Shown in pieces: positions 32,698-40,424 of a stretch of 45,414 bases of DNA (its first letter is position 1; each line of letters begins with the position of its first letter). Source of the stretch: Phaeodactylibacter sp. (GTDB lineage Bacteria; Bacteroidota; Bacteroidia; Chitinophagales; Saprospiraceae); the NCBI GenBank assembly GCA_024102975.1, contig JAGFJD010000089.1, forward strand, positions 1-45,414, written 5' to 3'. The position numbers were made by a program, and so were the translations under genes. The notes beneath the pieces were generated by a model. It searched no databases and was not told where the DNA came from. It saw nothing but the letters and a program-made list of their open reading frames with translations.

Positions 32698-32808
32698 TCC
32701 CATAGCTGACAAGCATAAGAATTAATTTTCGCATCCGGATGTAACTTTATCGAAAGCTTACATTAGGAGTACGAATACAATCCAAGCTTAAACCAAACCT
32801 TGTTCCTG

Positions 32809-33630
32809 ATGAGTATTAATCATCTTATACCCCCCAGGACCCTGGGCCTCTCCACAGTTTCTTTCGTTGTTATTGCCTTATTGTCTGTTGGCTGCGGCCC
32901 GAGCGCCGGCATGAGCCTCAGCAGCATGGATAAGGTCATCGAAATGACGAAGGGCCCCTGCTACGGCCGCTGTCCTGTTTTCACGCTTACTATCTACGAG
33001 AAAGGCATCGTCAGCTACAAAGGAGAACGATATACCGACCGGCTGGGAACTTATGTAAAGAAACTGGAAAAAGACGAGATGGAGCGCCTGCTGCGCGAAT
33101 TCAAAAACGCCAACCTCTGGCAGTACAAAGACGCCTACCGGGGCCGCATACCGGACATGCAGAGCGTTTCCATAACGTTCTACGAAGGAAGCAGGAAAAA
33201 GACCGTTACCGGAAAGGAAATCCGGCCGAACTCCGTAAAATGGCTGGAGAGCCTGCTCGACCAGGTCGCCCAGTCCAATACCGGATGGATACAGAAAGAA
33301 GCGCCCGACGACAACGTGCCCGACTACCTCATCCCCAATGAACTGGTCGTGGAACTGGCCGAGGGCATCGACCCGGAAGAATGGGCCAAGAGTTACGTAC
33401 AGGCCGACATGCTGGTGGAAAAGCGCCTCAACGACACCGAATACTGGATTTTCTCCTTCGACGACGGGCTGGTCACCCCCGATGTGATGATCGAACAGGT
33501 GCGCATGGACAAGGACGTCGTCAGCGCCGAGTTCAACAAGCAGCTGTACAACAAGCTGAACAAAGAGGAAGGCGAAGGGGCCAAGAAGGGAAGTACGGTG
33601 AAGCAGGAGGCAGTGAAGCAGCAGTATTGA
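32809..33630 (+). CDS. DUF6438-domain lipoprotein
   Basis: The protein has 273 residues from the ATG at 32809. A hydrophobic segment with lipobox-like LLSVGCG marks a lipoprotein. Residues ~45-150 fit DUF6438: VIEMTKGPCYGRCPVFTLTI with the conserved PCYGxCPxFxLxIY, then IVSYKGERYTDRLGTYVKKL, and an aromatic WQYKD strand. The C-terminal ~100 residues (VPDYLIPNELVVELAEGIDP, then EEWAKSYVQAD) resemble a protease-propeptide/fervidolysin-like fold found in subtilisin pro-regions, but no protease is attached. The function is unknown. It is surface or periplasmic by inference. Confidence 0.78.
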   Translation: MSINHLIPPRTLGLSTVSFVVIALLSVGCGPSAGMSLSSMDKVIEMTKGPCYGRCPVFTLTIYEKGIVSYKGERYTDRLGTYVKKLEKDEMERLLREFKNANLWQYKDAYRGRIPDMQSVSITFYEGSRKKTVTGKEIRPNSVKWLESLLDQVAQSNTGWIQKEAPDDNVPDYLIPNELVVELAEGIDPEEWAKSYVQADMLVEKRLNDTEYWIFSFDDGLVTPDVMIEQVRMDKDVVSAEFNKQLYNKLNKEEGEGAKKGSTVKQEAVKQQY

Positions 33631-33773
33631 CGGCGGGGCGGTGTTCGGCGTTCGGTGTTCGGCTGTTCGCTCGCAGATAAAACAGAAACGGATCGACAAG
33701 AAAGAGATGGCCATTTGCGCCGGGCTTTTTGAAAGTGGGGGCACGTGGGCATCTCTTTTTTCTGATAATAATA

Positions 33774-34109
33774 CTAAGCTGCATACCCCGTATATTTCCG
33801 TTCATTTTCAGGAATGAACCCTAAAACGATATCTGTTTTTTTTACGCCCTTTGCCATCAATTCTTCCGCCACATCCAATTCTGTCCAATTACATTGTATC
33901 CAAATTTTTTCTTCTTTGATATCAAAGTGCATGACGCAATCATGAACAAAATCATCCTTATCCCAACCTACTCGCATCAGTTGGAAATGATTGCGTTCTT
34001 TGTCGATAATGATCTGATTTTCAACCTGCTCCATGTTGGCCGGTTTGACCTTGGCATATTCATTCAATATCTCAAGGATTGCTGTTTGATAAAGCTTTAT
34101 TTTATCCAT
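33774..34109 (-). CDS. xisI: XisI-family protein (orphan, no XisH)
   Basis: From the ATG at 34109 the product has 111 residues, the XisI length. It is recognisable along its whole length: MDKIKLYQTAILEILNEYAK, DKERNHFQLMRVGWDKDD, VHDCVMHFDIKEEKIWIQCN and DIVLGFIPENERKYTGYA. XisI was named with XisH as an excision-controlling factor of the cyanobacterial fdxN element. The pair is widespread in cyanobacteria and some Bacteroidota and may be a toxin-antitoxin or nuclease-partner pair. XisH, a PD-(D/E)XK-like protein, normally lies directly upstream; none is present. The gene is AT-rich against its GC-rich neighbours, which suggests recent transfer. It is intact but without its partner. Confidence 0.82.
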   Translation of the reverse strand: MDKIKLYQTAILEILNEYAKVKPANMEQVENQIIIDKERNHFQLMRVGWDKDDFVHDCVMHFDIKEEKIWIQCNWTELDVAEELMAKGVKKTDIVLGFIPENERKYTGYAA

Positions 34110-34233
34110 GCTGAAATTTCCTATGTTGTAAAGATAACACTTTTTCAAGGCATCACGCAAGTGAAACAAGAGTGACAATACCGGTGGCCCCTAAGATAAA
34201 TATGGGTTGGCCGCTAAAATTTATTCCGCCAAT

Positions 34234-34254
34234 TTAGTTGCACATATCAACCAA
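34234..34254. promoter_or_regulatory. Candidate MarR operator
   Basis: TTAGTTG-CACATAT-CAACCAA is an inverted repeat with 6 of 7 matching bases per arm, 24 nt before the MarR-GNAT start codon. MarR proteins often bind TAGTTGC/GCAACTA-type palindromes. Confidence 0.5.
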
Positions 34255-34278
34255 AACTTGCTTCTTGCAACCAAAAAC

Positions 34279-35199
34279 ATGAACGCCCCTACCCTCATCT
34301 CCCAATTGCGCCACGCCTCCCGCAGCCTCGTCCGCGAACTCGACCTGCTCAAAGGCGTTTTCCAGGACACCGGCTATACCTACTCCCAGTGCCACGCGCT
34401 TTTCGAACTGGATCAGCACGGGATGATGGCCGCCGGCGAACTGGCGGAGGCCCTCCGGCTGGACAAGTCGACCACCAGCCGGCTGCTGAAAAGCCTCGTG
34501 GAAAAAGGGCTCGTAAAGTCGGGAACCAACGCCATGGACCAGCGGCAGAAGTTCTTCGCCCTCACCCCCGACGGCCAGGAAGCCACCCGCTGCAACAACG
34601 CCCTTGCCGACGAACAGGTGCAACAAGCCCTTGAGTTGCTGGACGAAGACGAACGGCGGGCCGCCCTGCAAGGTCTGAGCCTCTACGCCAAAGCCCTGCG
34701 CCAAAGCCGCCTGCAGCGCGAATATCTCCTCCGCCCTATCCAACCCGGCGACAACGAGAAAGTGGCCCGCATCATCCGCCAGGTGATGACGGAATTCGGC
34801 ACCGTCGGGGAGGGCTACTCCATCATGGACCCGGAGGTAGACGGGATGTACGAAGCCTACAATAACCCCCGCTCCGCCTTTTTCGTGATCGAACGGCAGG
34901 GCGAAGTCCTGGGCTGTGGCGGCATCGGCCCCCTGTCCGGCGGCGACGAACAGACCTGCGAACTGAAAAAGATGTACTTCCTGCCCGAACTGCGCGGCGT
35001 GGGCTGGGGCAAGCGCCTGGCCCTCCATTGCCTTTCCGCCGCCCGCGAGCTGGGTTACGGGCGCTGCTACCTGGAAACGGTGGAACGCATGTGGCAGGCC
35101 AATAAACTGTATCAGCGCCTGGGGTTTCAAAGGCTGGACAGCGCTCTGGGCTGTACCGGGCATTCGGGCTGTGAGGCGTATTATGCGCTGCGATTGTAG
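34279..35199 (+). CDS. MarR-family regulator fused to GNAT acetyltransferase
   Basis: The protein has 306 residues from the ATG at 34279 (MNAPTLISQLRHASRSL). Residues ~1-150 are a MarR winged helix: YSQCHALFELDQHGMMAAGE, LAEALRLDKSTTSRLLKSLV as recognition helix, and NAMDQRQKFFALTPDGQ as the wing. Residues ~152-306 are a GNAT domain: YLLRPIQPGDNEKVARIIRQ, FFVIERQGEVLGCGGIG, LKKMYFLPELRGVGWGKRLA with the acetyl-CoA loop RGVGWGK, and KLYQRLGFQRLD. This fusion is a known architecture in bacteria. The regulator probably controls itself and perhaps detoxification genes, and the GNAT part acetylates an unknown amine or amino acid. The palindrome at 34234-34254 is a likely binding site. Confidence 0.9.
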   Translation: MNAPTLISQLRHASRSLVRELDLLKGVFQDTGYTYSQCHALFELDQHGMMAAGELAEALRLDKSTTSRLLKSLVEKGLVKSGTNAMDQRQKFFALTPDGQEATRCNNALADEQVQQALELLDEDERRAALQGLSLYAKALRQSRLQREYLLRPIQPGDNEKVARIIRQVMTEFGTVGEGYSIMDPEVDGMYEAYNNPRSAFFVIERQGEVLGCGGIGPLSGGDEQTCELKKMYFLPELRGVGWGKRLALHCLSAARELGYGRCYLETVERMWQANKLYQRLGFQRLDSALGCTGHSGCEAYYALRL

Positions 35200-35493
35200 C
35201 AAGTAAGTTAGCAAAATTAAATTTAGAAATGTTCGCGAGAGGCTATAGCCTCGATGCGGCATAATTAGCAAGTCTCTGACTTGCGTGAACGGCAAAAGAT
35301 GCCGATCCTGCTGCGGCTGGCGCGCATGCCTGCCTGACAAAGATCACCAAAGCGGGATGACAAAAAACATTGACCGGAGCAGAGCATGCCCTTAGCTTGG
35401 GGGCGCATTGCCGGTTGGGTAAAAAATGTACGGTGGACGGGGCGTGTGAGGGGAGGGGGGCGTGTACGGTGTACGGGAGGGCCGGAACTCTTT
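35200..35493. other. Gap of 294 bp with three consecutive hairpins
   Basis: Three short perfect stems follow each other: GAGGCTATAGCCTC (35239-35252), GCAAGTC-TCT-GACTTGC (35268-35284) and CGGCA-AAAGA-TGCCG (35290-35304). The rest (35305-35493) is GC-rich with G runs and holds no supported gene. Confidence 0.6.
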
Positions 35494-36045
35494 ATGATTG
35501 CCCAACCAAAGGAGAACAGCCAACAAATGCTTATGGTGCTGAATATCTTTGGTGTTTTGTTGCTAATATTACTAGGCATTGCAGGGTGGATAATGGCAGC
35601 ACCGTTTTCAATCCTGGCCGATACCTATCGTAACGAATATTATCTCCGTTTCGGAGGAATCGGCAAAGCAGAACTGATACCCCTGCCCGGAGACATCCTG
35701 ATCCGCCTCCGGGTTGCCTTCTGGAAGAAGGATTTCTATCCGCTGCACCCTTCCAAACCAGCAGAAAAAGATAAACCCAAAGCCAAAAAGGAAAAAAAGC
35801 CCGGGAAAAAGAGGACGCTCCCGGCAAGCCGGATAATCAACGTACTTAAATCCTTCCACATAAAACACTTCCGGCTGGAGATAGACACCGGCGATTACAT
35901 CCGGAACGCCTACCTCTGGCCGGCAGTGTACAGCATCAGGCCGCTGCGGAGGCATGTTTCCATCAACTATAACGGCAGGAACGAATGCCGCCTGCTGATC
36001 CAAAACCGGATCGGGCGGATAGCGTGGGCCTGGTGGAGAGGCTGA
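35494..36045 (+). CDS. DUF2953-like (YtfI-type) membrane-anchored protein
   Basis: The protein has 183 residues from the ATG at 35494 (MIAQPKENSQQMLMVLNIFG); the longer reading from 35386 adds 36 Arg/Gly-rich residues with no family character. One N-terminal transmembrane helix (VLLLILLGIAGWIMAA) is followed by a basic Lys/Pro linker (EKDKPKAKKEKKPGKKR). A C-terminal part (SFHIKHFRLEIDTGDYIRNA, then SINYNGRNECRLLIQNRIGR) fits the DUF2953 pattern of a short beta domain. In Bacillus, DUF2953 protein YtfI is encoded directly before YtfJ; here a YtfJ homologue follows 93 nt downstream, which supports the assignment. The function is unknown. Confidence 0.7.
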   Translation: MIAQPKENSQQMLMVLNIFGVLLLILLGIAGWIMAAPFSILADTYRNEYYLRFGGIGKAELIPLPGDILIRLRVAFWKKDFYPLHPSKPAEKDKPKAKKEKKPGKKRTLPASRIINVLKSFHIKHFRLEIDTGDYIRNAYLWPAVYSIRPLRRHVSINYNGRNECRLLIQNRIGRIAWAWWRG

Positions 36046-36138
36046 AGGAAAGGTGCATTGGTGAGAGGACACTGCCGACAACGTATGCACACATACATAC
36101 ACACATACACATTTTCACAACCCTTAAACACTCCCTTC

Positions 36139-36516
36139 ATGAAAATCAATGTAGAAGAATTGCTCCCGAAGATGACGGACTTTCTGAAGTCTGAAGCCAA
36201 GACCGACACTGTTATCGGCAAGCAGTTTCAGCTTGGAGAGTTCAATTGCGTACCGGTTATCCGCCTGGGCATGGGCTTTGGCTCCGGCGGCGGAGAAGGC
36301 AACGCACCCCAGCAGGGCCACGGCGAAGGCATGGGGCTGGGCGGCGGCATTGGCATCGAGCCGATCGGCTTCCTGGTCAGCCGGGGTGCCGAGATCAGCT
36401 TCATTTCCACACGGGCCAAAGGAGGGCTGAGCAGCGCCTTCGAAAAGGCCCCCGAATTGCTGGACAAGTTCCTGGAACAACAGAAAATGAAAAAGGAGGA
36501 GGCCGTTGAGGTGTGA
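36139..36516 (+). CDS. ytfJ: YtfJ/GerW-family protein
   Basis: The protein has 125 residues from the ATG at 36139. The family is clear from DTVIGKQFQLGEFNCVPVIR, LGMGFGSGGGEG (the Gly-rich central loop), GGGIGIEPIGFLVSRG and EISFISTRA. YtfJ (GerW) in Bacillus is needed for germination lytic enzyme function, but homologues are common in non-sporulating bacteria, where the role is unknown. The C-terminus (LLDKFLEQQKMKKEEAVEV) is a charged helix. It is paired with the DUF2953 gene, as in Bacillus. A perfect 16-bp inverted repeat follows the stop. Confidence 0.85.
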   Translation: MKINVEELLPKMTDFLKSEAKTDTVIGKQFQLGEFNCVPVIRLGMGFGSGGGEGNAPQQGHGEGMGLGGGIGIEPIGFLVSRGAEISFISTRAKGGLSSAFEKAPELLDKFLEQQKMKKEEAVEV

Positions 36517-36523
36517 CCGGTGG

Positions 36524-36578
36524 TTCGCGGTTCGCTGTTCGCAGTTCGCCTGTTTCCAAGGCAACAGCGAACCGCGAA
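36524..36578. terminator. 16-bp perfect inverted repeat after ytfJ
   Basis: TTCGCGGTTCGCTGTT (36524-36539) pairs with AACAGCGAACCGCGAA (36563-36578) around a 23-nt loop that is itself made of GTTCGC-type units. There is no T run, so it is either a rho-independent-like barrier or an intergenic repeat. Confidence 0.45.
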
Positions 36579-36698
36579 TGCCGAACCGCCACATTCAAGA
36601 ACAAACTACAGCCCTGGCCGAAATGGGATCAAAGCCTGCCGACGCAGCAATTACCGGCGGGCTTTGCCCGTTATAGCCAGTGGCAATAACAGATCCTC

Positions 36699-38771
36699 AT
36701 GAGTAAAAAACCGAAGGCCCGCCCGGGGCAGAGCTTCCCGCTGGGAGCAACCGTCCTCGACGGCGGCGTCAACTTTTGCATTTTCACTAAAAACGCCTCG
36801 GCGGTAGAGTTGCTGCTCTTCGATGCGGAAGACCACCGCTATCCTACCTATACGTTCTGGCTGGACCCCGGACAGAATAAAACGTTTTACTACTGGCATA
36901 TCTTCCTGACGAATATCCGGCCCGGCCAACTGTACGGATGGCGCGTTTACGGGCCCTACGCCGCCGATAAAGGCTACCGGTTCGACGGCAACAAGGTGCT
37001 GATCGACCCGTATGCCCGGGCTGTAGTCATGGACACCTATGACCGACAGGCTGCAATCGGCCCGGGAGACAACAGCGCCCGGGCCATCAAGAGCGTCGTC
37101 GTTGCAGACGGCGACTACGACTGGGAGGGCGACAAGCCGCTGAACCATCCTTTTTCCAGGTCTGTCATTTACGAGATGCACGTCGGCGGGTTCACCCGGC
37201 ACCCCAGCTCCGGCCTGCCGGAGGAACTGCGGGGCACCTACCGGGGCCTGGCCGAAAAAATCCCCTACCTCAAAAAGCTGGGCATCACCGCCGTGGAATT
37301 ATTGCCGGTGCAACAGTTCGACCCCTTCGACGTGCCCAACGACCTGTCCAACTACTGGGGATACAGCCCCATTGCCTTCTTTGCTCCCCACCAGGGCTAT
37401 TCCAGCACGCCGGACCCCCTGGGCACGATCAGGGAATTCCGGGATATGGTCAAAGCGCTGCACCGCGCCGGCATCGAAGTAATCCTGGATGTGGTTTTCA
37501 ACCACAGCGGCGAAGGGGACGAGCACGGCCCCACCCTCTCCTTCCGGGGCATCGAAAACCGGGCCTACTACATGCTCAACAAGGAGAACAGCCACTACGC
37601 TTACCAGAACTTCGCCGGCACCGGCAACACCCTGAACGCCAACCACTCGGTAGTGCGCCGGATGATCCGGGACTGCCTGCGGTACTGGGTCTCGGAAATG
37701 CACGTCGACGGATTCCGCTTCGACCTGGCCAGCGTCCTGTCCCGGGATGAGAACGGCCGGCCCATCCAAAACCCGCCGGTGCTCTGGGAGATCGAATCCG
37801 ACCCCGTGCTGGCCCCCACCAAGATCATCGCCGAGGCCTGGGATGTCCACCAATATCAGGTAGGGTCATTTGTAGGGGACAAATGGGCAGAATGGAACGG
37901 GAGGTACCGCGACGACGTGCGCCGTTTTGTCAAAGGCGACGCCGGCATGGCGAGCACCGTGCGCCACCGCATCACCGCCAGCCCCGACCTGTTCAAAAAG
38001 CTGCTGCGCGACCCCAACCGCAGCATCAATTTTATCACCTGCCACGACGGGTTCACGCTGAACGACCTGGTGTCCTACAACGAAAAACACAATTTCGCCA
38101 ACGGAGAAGGCAACCAGGACGGCCACAACGCCAACTTCAGCTGGAACTGCGGCGCCGAAGGGCCCAGCGCCGACCCCAATGTAGAAAAGCTGCGGCAGCA
38201 GCAAATCCGCAATTTCTTCACCCTGCTCATGATCAGCCAGGGAACCCCCATGCTGCTCATGGGCGATGAAGTGCGCCGCACCCAGCAGGGCAACAACAAT
38301 GCCTATTGCCAGGACAACGAGATCAGCTGGTTCAACTGGGACCTGGTGGAACAGAACCCGGGCCTGCTCCGCTTCGTGCAACAGCTGACCCGGTTCAACT
38401 TGTCTATGGAATTCTTCCAGGAAGAGTGGTACTGGAACACCCCGGAACACCTCGGGGGATCCTCCTGCACCTTTCACGGCATCGAACTCAGCAAGCCCGA
38501 CTTCGGCTTCAGCTCCCACAGCCTGGCCTTTTCCCTGAAAAACAGGAACTACGATAAGCGCCTGCACGCCATGATCAACATGTACTGGGAACCCCTGGAA
38601 TTCGAATTGCCGGGAAGCCGGCAGTGGAAGTGGAAACAAGCCATTAATACGGCGGCGCCCGCGCCCCGGGATATTTACAGCCTGGAAGACGCGCCGGCGA
38701 TCCGGAAGCGGAAGGTAAAGGTGGAAGCGCGTTCGGTCGTGGTGGCAGTGGGCGTGAAGCAGGGAGGATGA
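36699..38771 (+). CDS. glgX: Glycogen debranching enzyme GlgX (isoamylase-type)
   Basis: The protein has 690 residues, the usual GlgX length. It hydrolyses alpha-1,6 branches in phosphorylase-trimmed glycogen, in the cytoplasm; there is no signal peptide. The N-terminal CBM48/isoamylase domain (~1-130) starts FPLGATVLDGGVNFCIFTKN. The GH13 barrel follows: VIYEMHVGGFT, VILDVVFNHSGEG (region I), DGFRFDLASVL (nucleophile Asp342), KIIAEAWDVH (acid Glu379) and INFITCHDGFTLNDLVSYNE (Asp450). NYWGYSPIAFFAPHQGY is the isoamylase/GlgX signature. The C-terminal beta domain ends VEARSVVVAVGVKQGG. It stands alone with no other glycogen gene in the window. Confidence 0.95.
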   Translation: MSKKPKARPGQSFPLGATVLDGGVNFCIFTKNASAVELLLFDAEDHRYPTYTFWLDPGQNKTFYYWHIFLTNIRPGQLYGWRVYGPYAADKGYRFDGNKVLIDPYARAVVMDTYDRQAAIGPGDNSARAIKSVVVADGDYDWEGDKPLNHPFSRSVIYEMHVGGFTRHPSSGLPEELRGTYRGLAEKIPYLKKLGITAVELLPVQQFDPFDVPNDLSNYWGYSPIAFFAPHQGYSSTPDPLGTIREFRDMVKALHRAGIEVILDVVFNHSGEGDEHGPTLSFRGIENRAYYMLNKENSHYAYQNFAGTGNTLNANHSVVRRMIRDCLRYWVSEMHVDGFRFDLASVLSRDENGRPIQNPPVLWEIESDPVLAPTKIIAEAWDVHQYQVGSFVGDKWAEWNGRYRDDVRRFVKGDAGMASTVRHRITASPDLFKKLLRDPNRSINFITCHDGFTLNDLVSYNEKHNFANGEGNQDGHNANFSWNCGAEGPSADPNVEKLRQQQIRNFFTLLMISQGTPMLLMGDEVRRTQQGNNNAYCQDNEISWFNWDLVEQNPGLLRFVQQLTRFNLSMEFFQEEWYWNTPEHLGGSSCTFHGIELSKPDFGFSSHSLAFSLKNRNYDKRLHAMINMYWEPLEFELPGSRQWKWKQAINTAAPAPRDIYSLEDAPAIRKRKVKVEARSVVVAVGVKQGG

Positions 38772-38786
38772 GGGGAGGCAGTGTTT

Positions 38787-38892
38787 CACAGGTTCATGGG
38801 TTCACTGGCTCATGGGTTCATGGGTTCACTGGCCCGTGGAGCCATAGAACAGTGGAACAGTGGAACAGTGGAACAGTGGAACCATGGAACAA
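38787..38892. repeat. Low-complexity tandem repeats GGTTCATGGGTTCACT and GAACAGTG
   Basis: Two runs lie next to each other after glgX: GTTCATGG/GTTCACTGG units (38790-38834) and four copies of the 8-mer GAACAGTG (about 38847-38880) continuing into GAACCATGGAAC. No gene is supported here. Confidence 0.6.
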
Positions 38893-38914
38893 TGACCCAG
38901 TGCAACCTCCCCGG

Positions 38915-39175
38915 TCACACCTCCAGCCCGTTGACCGCCTCCACGCCGCTGATCTCGGGGATGCGGCCCATGATGGCCTGTTCGATGCCCGCTTTCATGG
39001 TCATGACGGTCATGCTGCAGTTTTCGCAGGTGCCCAGCCACTTGATCTTCACCACTTTTTCTTCGGTCACATCCACAACTTCCACATTGCCGCCATCGAC
39101 GGCCAGGTGGGGGCGAACGCTGTTCAGCGCTTCGTCTACCCGTTCCAGAAGGCCTTGTTTCTCTTTATTCAACAT
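38915..39175 (-). CDS. NifU C-terminal domain protein (Nfu-type Fe-S carrier)
   Basis: The protein has 86 residues, just the NifU C-terminal (Nfu) domain. The core reads VRPHLAVDGGNVEVVDVTEE and the cluster motif LGTCENCSMTVMTMKAGIEQ gives CxxC. A dimer holds one 4Fe-4S cluster and hands it to target apoproteins. It lies 2 nt after mrp on the same strand, so an Fe-S assembly operon is likely. Likely targets within this window include the LeuC-like dehydratase, though that is only a possibility. Confidence 0.92.
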   Translation of the reverse strand: MLNKEKQGLLERVDEALNSVRPHLAVDGGNVEVVDVTEEKVVKIKWLGTCENCSMTVMTMKAGIEQAIMGRIPEISGVEAVNGLEV

Positions 39176-39177
39176 GA

Positions 39178-40272
39178 TTAGGTATTGATCTTAACAATAT
39201 TTGTCGGCCCCATCTTTTCATTGCGCACAGCAACCTGCTGCCGCGTGTTTTCCGCCACTTTCATGAAAGCTTCCGTCGCCAGCGGCACGTCTTTGAGGAC
39301 GATGGGCGTGCCTTCGTCGCCGGACTCCCGGATGCTCTGTACGATCGGCACCTGGCCCAGCAGCCGGGTTTTGCCCAGGCCCGCCAGTTTTTCGCCGCCG
39401 CCCTGCCCGAACAGGTAGTACTTGTTGTTGGGCAGTTCTTCCGGCGTGAACCAGGACATGTTTTCCACCACCCCCAGGATAGGTACATCAACAGAGGGAA
39501 GCAGGAACATGTTCATGGCCTTGAGGGCGTCGGCCACCGCCACTTCCTGCGGGGTGGTGACCATGATCGCGCCGGTGACGGGAACGGTCTGCACCAGCGT
39601 CAGCTGTATGTCGCCGGTGCCGGGAGGCAGGTCGACGACCAGGTAATCCAGCGCCGGCCAGATGGTATCTTCGAAGAACTGCTTGATGATGCCGCCCAGG
39701 CGCGGGCCGCGCAGGACGACGGCCTGCTCCGGCTCGATGATAAAGCCGATGGACATGACCGGCATGCCGTAGGCGTCGAGGGGCAGGATTTTGGGGTCGC
39801 CGTACACCTCCTGCACTCTGGGCCGCTGGCCCTGCAGACCGAGCATGGTCGGTATGGAAGGGCCGTAGAGGTCGGCGTCGATCAGGCCGACGCTGGCGCC
39901 CAGCTTCTTCAGGCCCAGGGCCAGGTTGACCGAAACGGTCGATTTGCCGACGCCCCCTTTGCCGGAAGCGACGGCGATGATGTTCTTCACGTGCGACAGG
40001 GGGCTCGACGGCTCCTGGGCCCCGGCCATGCGGGAGATCATGTGTACGTTGACGTTCGCCTCCGGATAGGCCTCCTGCACAGCCTGTATGCAGGCAAAAT
40101 TGAGTTCCGACTTATGGCGGGTCTCCATCGTCGGCAATTCTATGGAAAAGTTGACGTTATTGCCTTTCACTTCCAGGTCGCGGACCATGCTCCTGGTAAT
40201 GATGTCCTGCCCGCTGTTCGGGTCGATCACTTTGGTCAGTGCGTCTACAACTTTGCTGGTTTCTATACTCAT
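39178..40272 (-). CDS. mrp: Mrp/NBP35-family P-loop ATPase, Fe-S carrier
   Basis: The protein has 364 residues from the ATG at 40272. An N-terminal DUF59/MIP18-like domain (residues ~5-80, VVDALTKVIDPNSGQDIITR) precedes a deviant Walker A in IIAVASGKGGVGKSTVSVNL (~98-117). YLVVDLPPGTGDIQLTL gives Walker B, and MFLLPSVDVPILGVVENMSW is a later signature. The CxxC found in some NBP35 proteins is not seen: ENMSWFTPEELPNNKYYLFG lacks it. Mrp/ApbC proteins move Fe-S clusters to targets. It is the first gene of a two-gene operon with the Nfu-type protein. It diverges from the RibF fusion gene. The reading can begin at 40320 in the same frame, but the -7 box covers that position. Confidence 0.93.
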   Translation of the reverse strand: MSIETSKVVDALTKVIDPNSGQDIITRSMVRDLEVKGNNVNFSIELPTMETRHKSELNFACIQAVQEAYPEANVNVHMISRMAGAQEPSSPLSHVKNIIAVASGKGGVGKSTVSVNLALGLKKLGASVGLIDADLYGPSIPTMLGLQGQRPRVQEVYGDPKILPLDAYGMPVMSIGFIIEPEQAVVLRGPRLGGIIKQFFEDTIWPALDYLVVDLPPGTGDIQLTLVQTVPVTGAIMVTTPQEVAVADALKAMNMFLLPSVDVPILGVVENMSWFTPEELPNNKYYLFGQGGGEKLAGLGKTRLLGQVPIVQSIRESGDEGTPIVLKDVPLATEAFMKVAENTRQQVAVRNEKMGPTNIVKINT

Positions 40273-40319
40273 GGATTGCCGGCTGCTATTTTTATTTGGA
40301 TTTATTATACTGACGGACA

Positions 40320-40349
40320 CAAAATTACAAACAATTCACAGGATACAAG
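40320..40349 (-). promoter_or_regulatory. Candidate promoter of mrp
   Basis: The minus strand reads TAATTTTG (40327-40320), with CTTG (40349-40346) 18 nt upstream as the -33 element. Transcription would start near 40313, giving a leader of about 40 nt. Confidence 0.45.
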
Positions 40350-40392
40350 AGTTTTCCAGGTTGTTTTACCGGATAGTCCCGGCTTAAAAATA

Positions 40393-40400
40393 TATTTTTG
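40393..40400 (+). promoter_or_regulatory. Candidate -7 box of the ribF fusion gene
   Basis: TATTTTTG fits TAnnTTTG and lies 24 nt before the ATG at 40425. The -33 TTTG is not clear. It rules out the in-frame TTG at 40398 as a start. Confidence 0.4.
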
Positions 40401-40424
40401 TGCCTTCGCCAGTACTGCATATTT

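Noticed and set aside
36085..36112. ACATACACACATACACAT run before ytfJ as a functional repeat
   Set aside because: It is a short imperfect dinucleotide-like stretch with no sign of structure or conservation that I can see.
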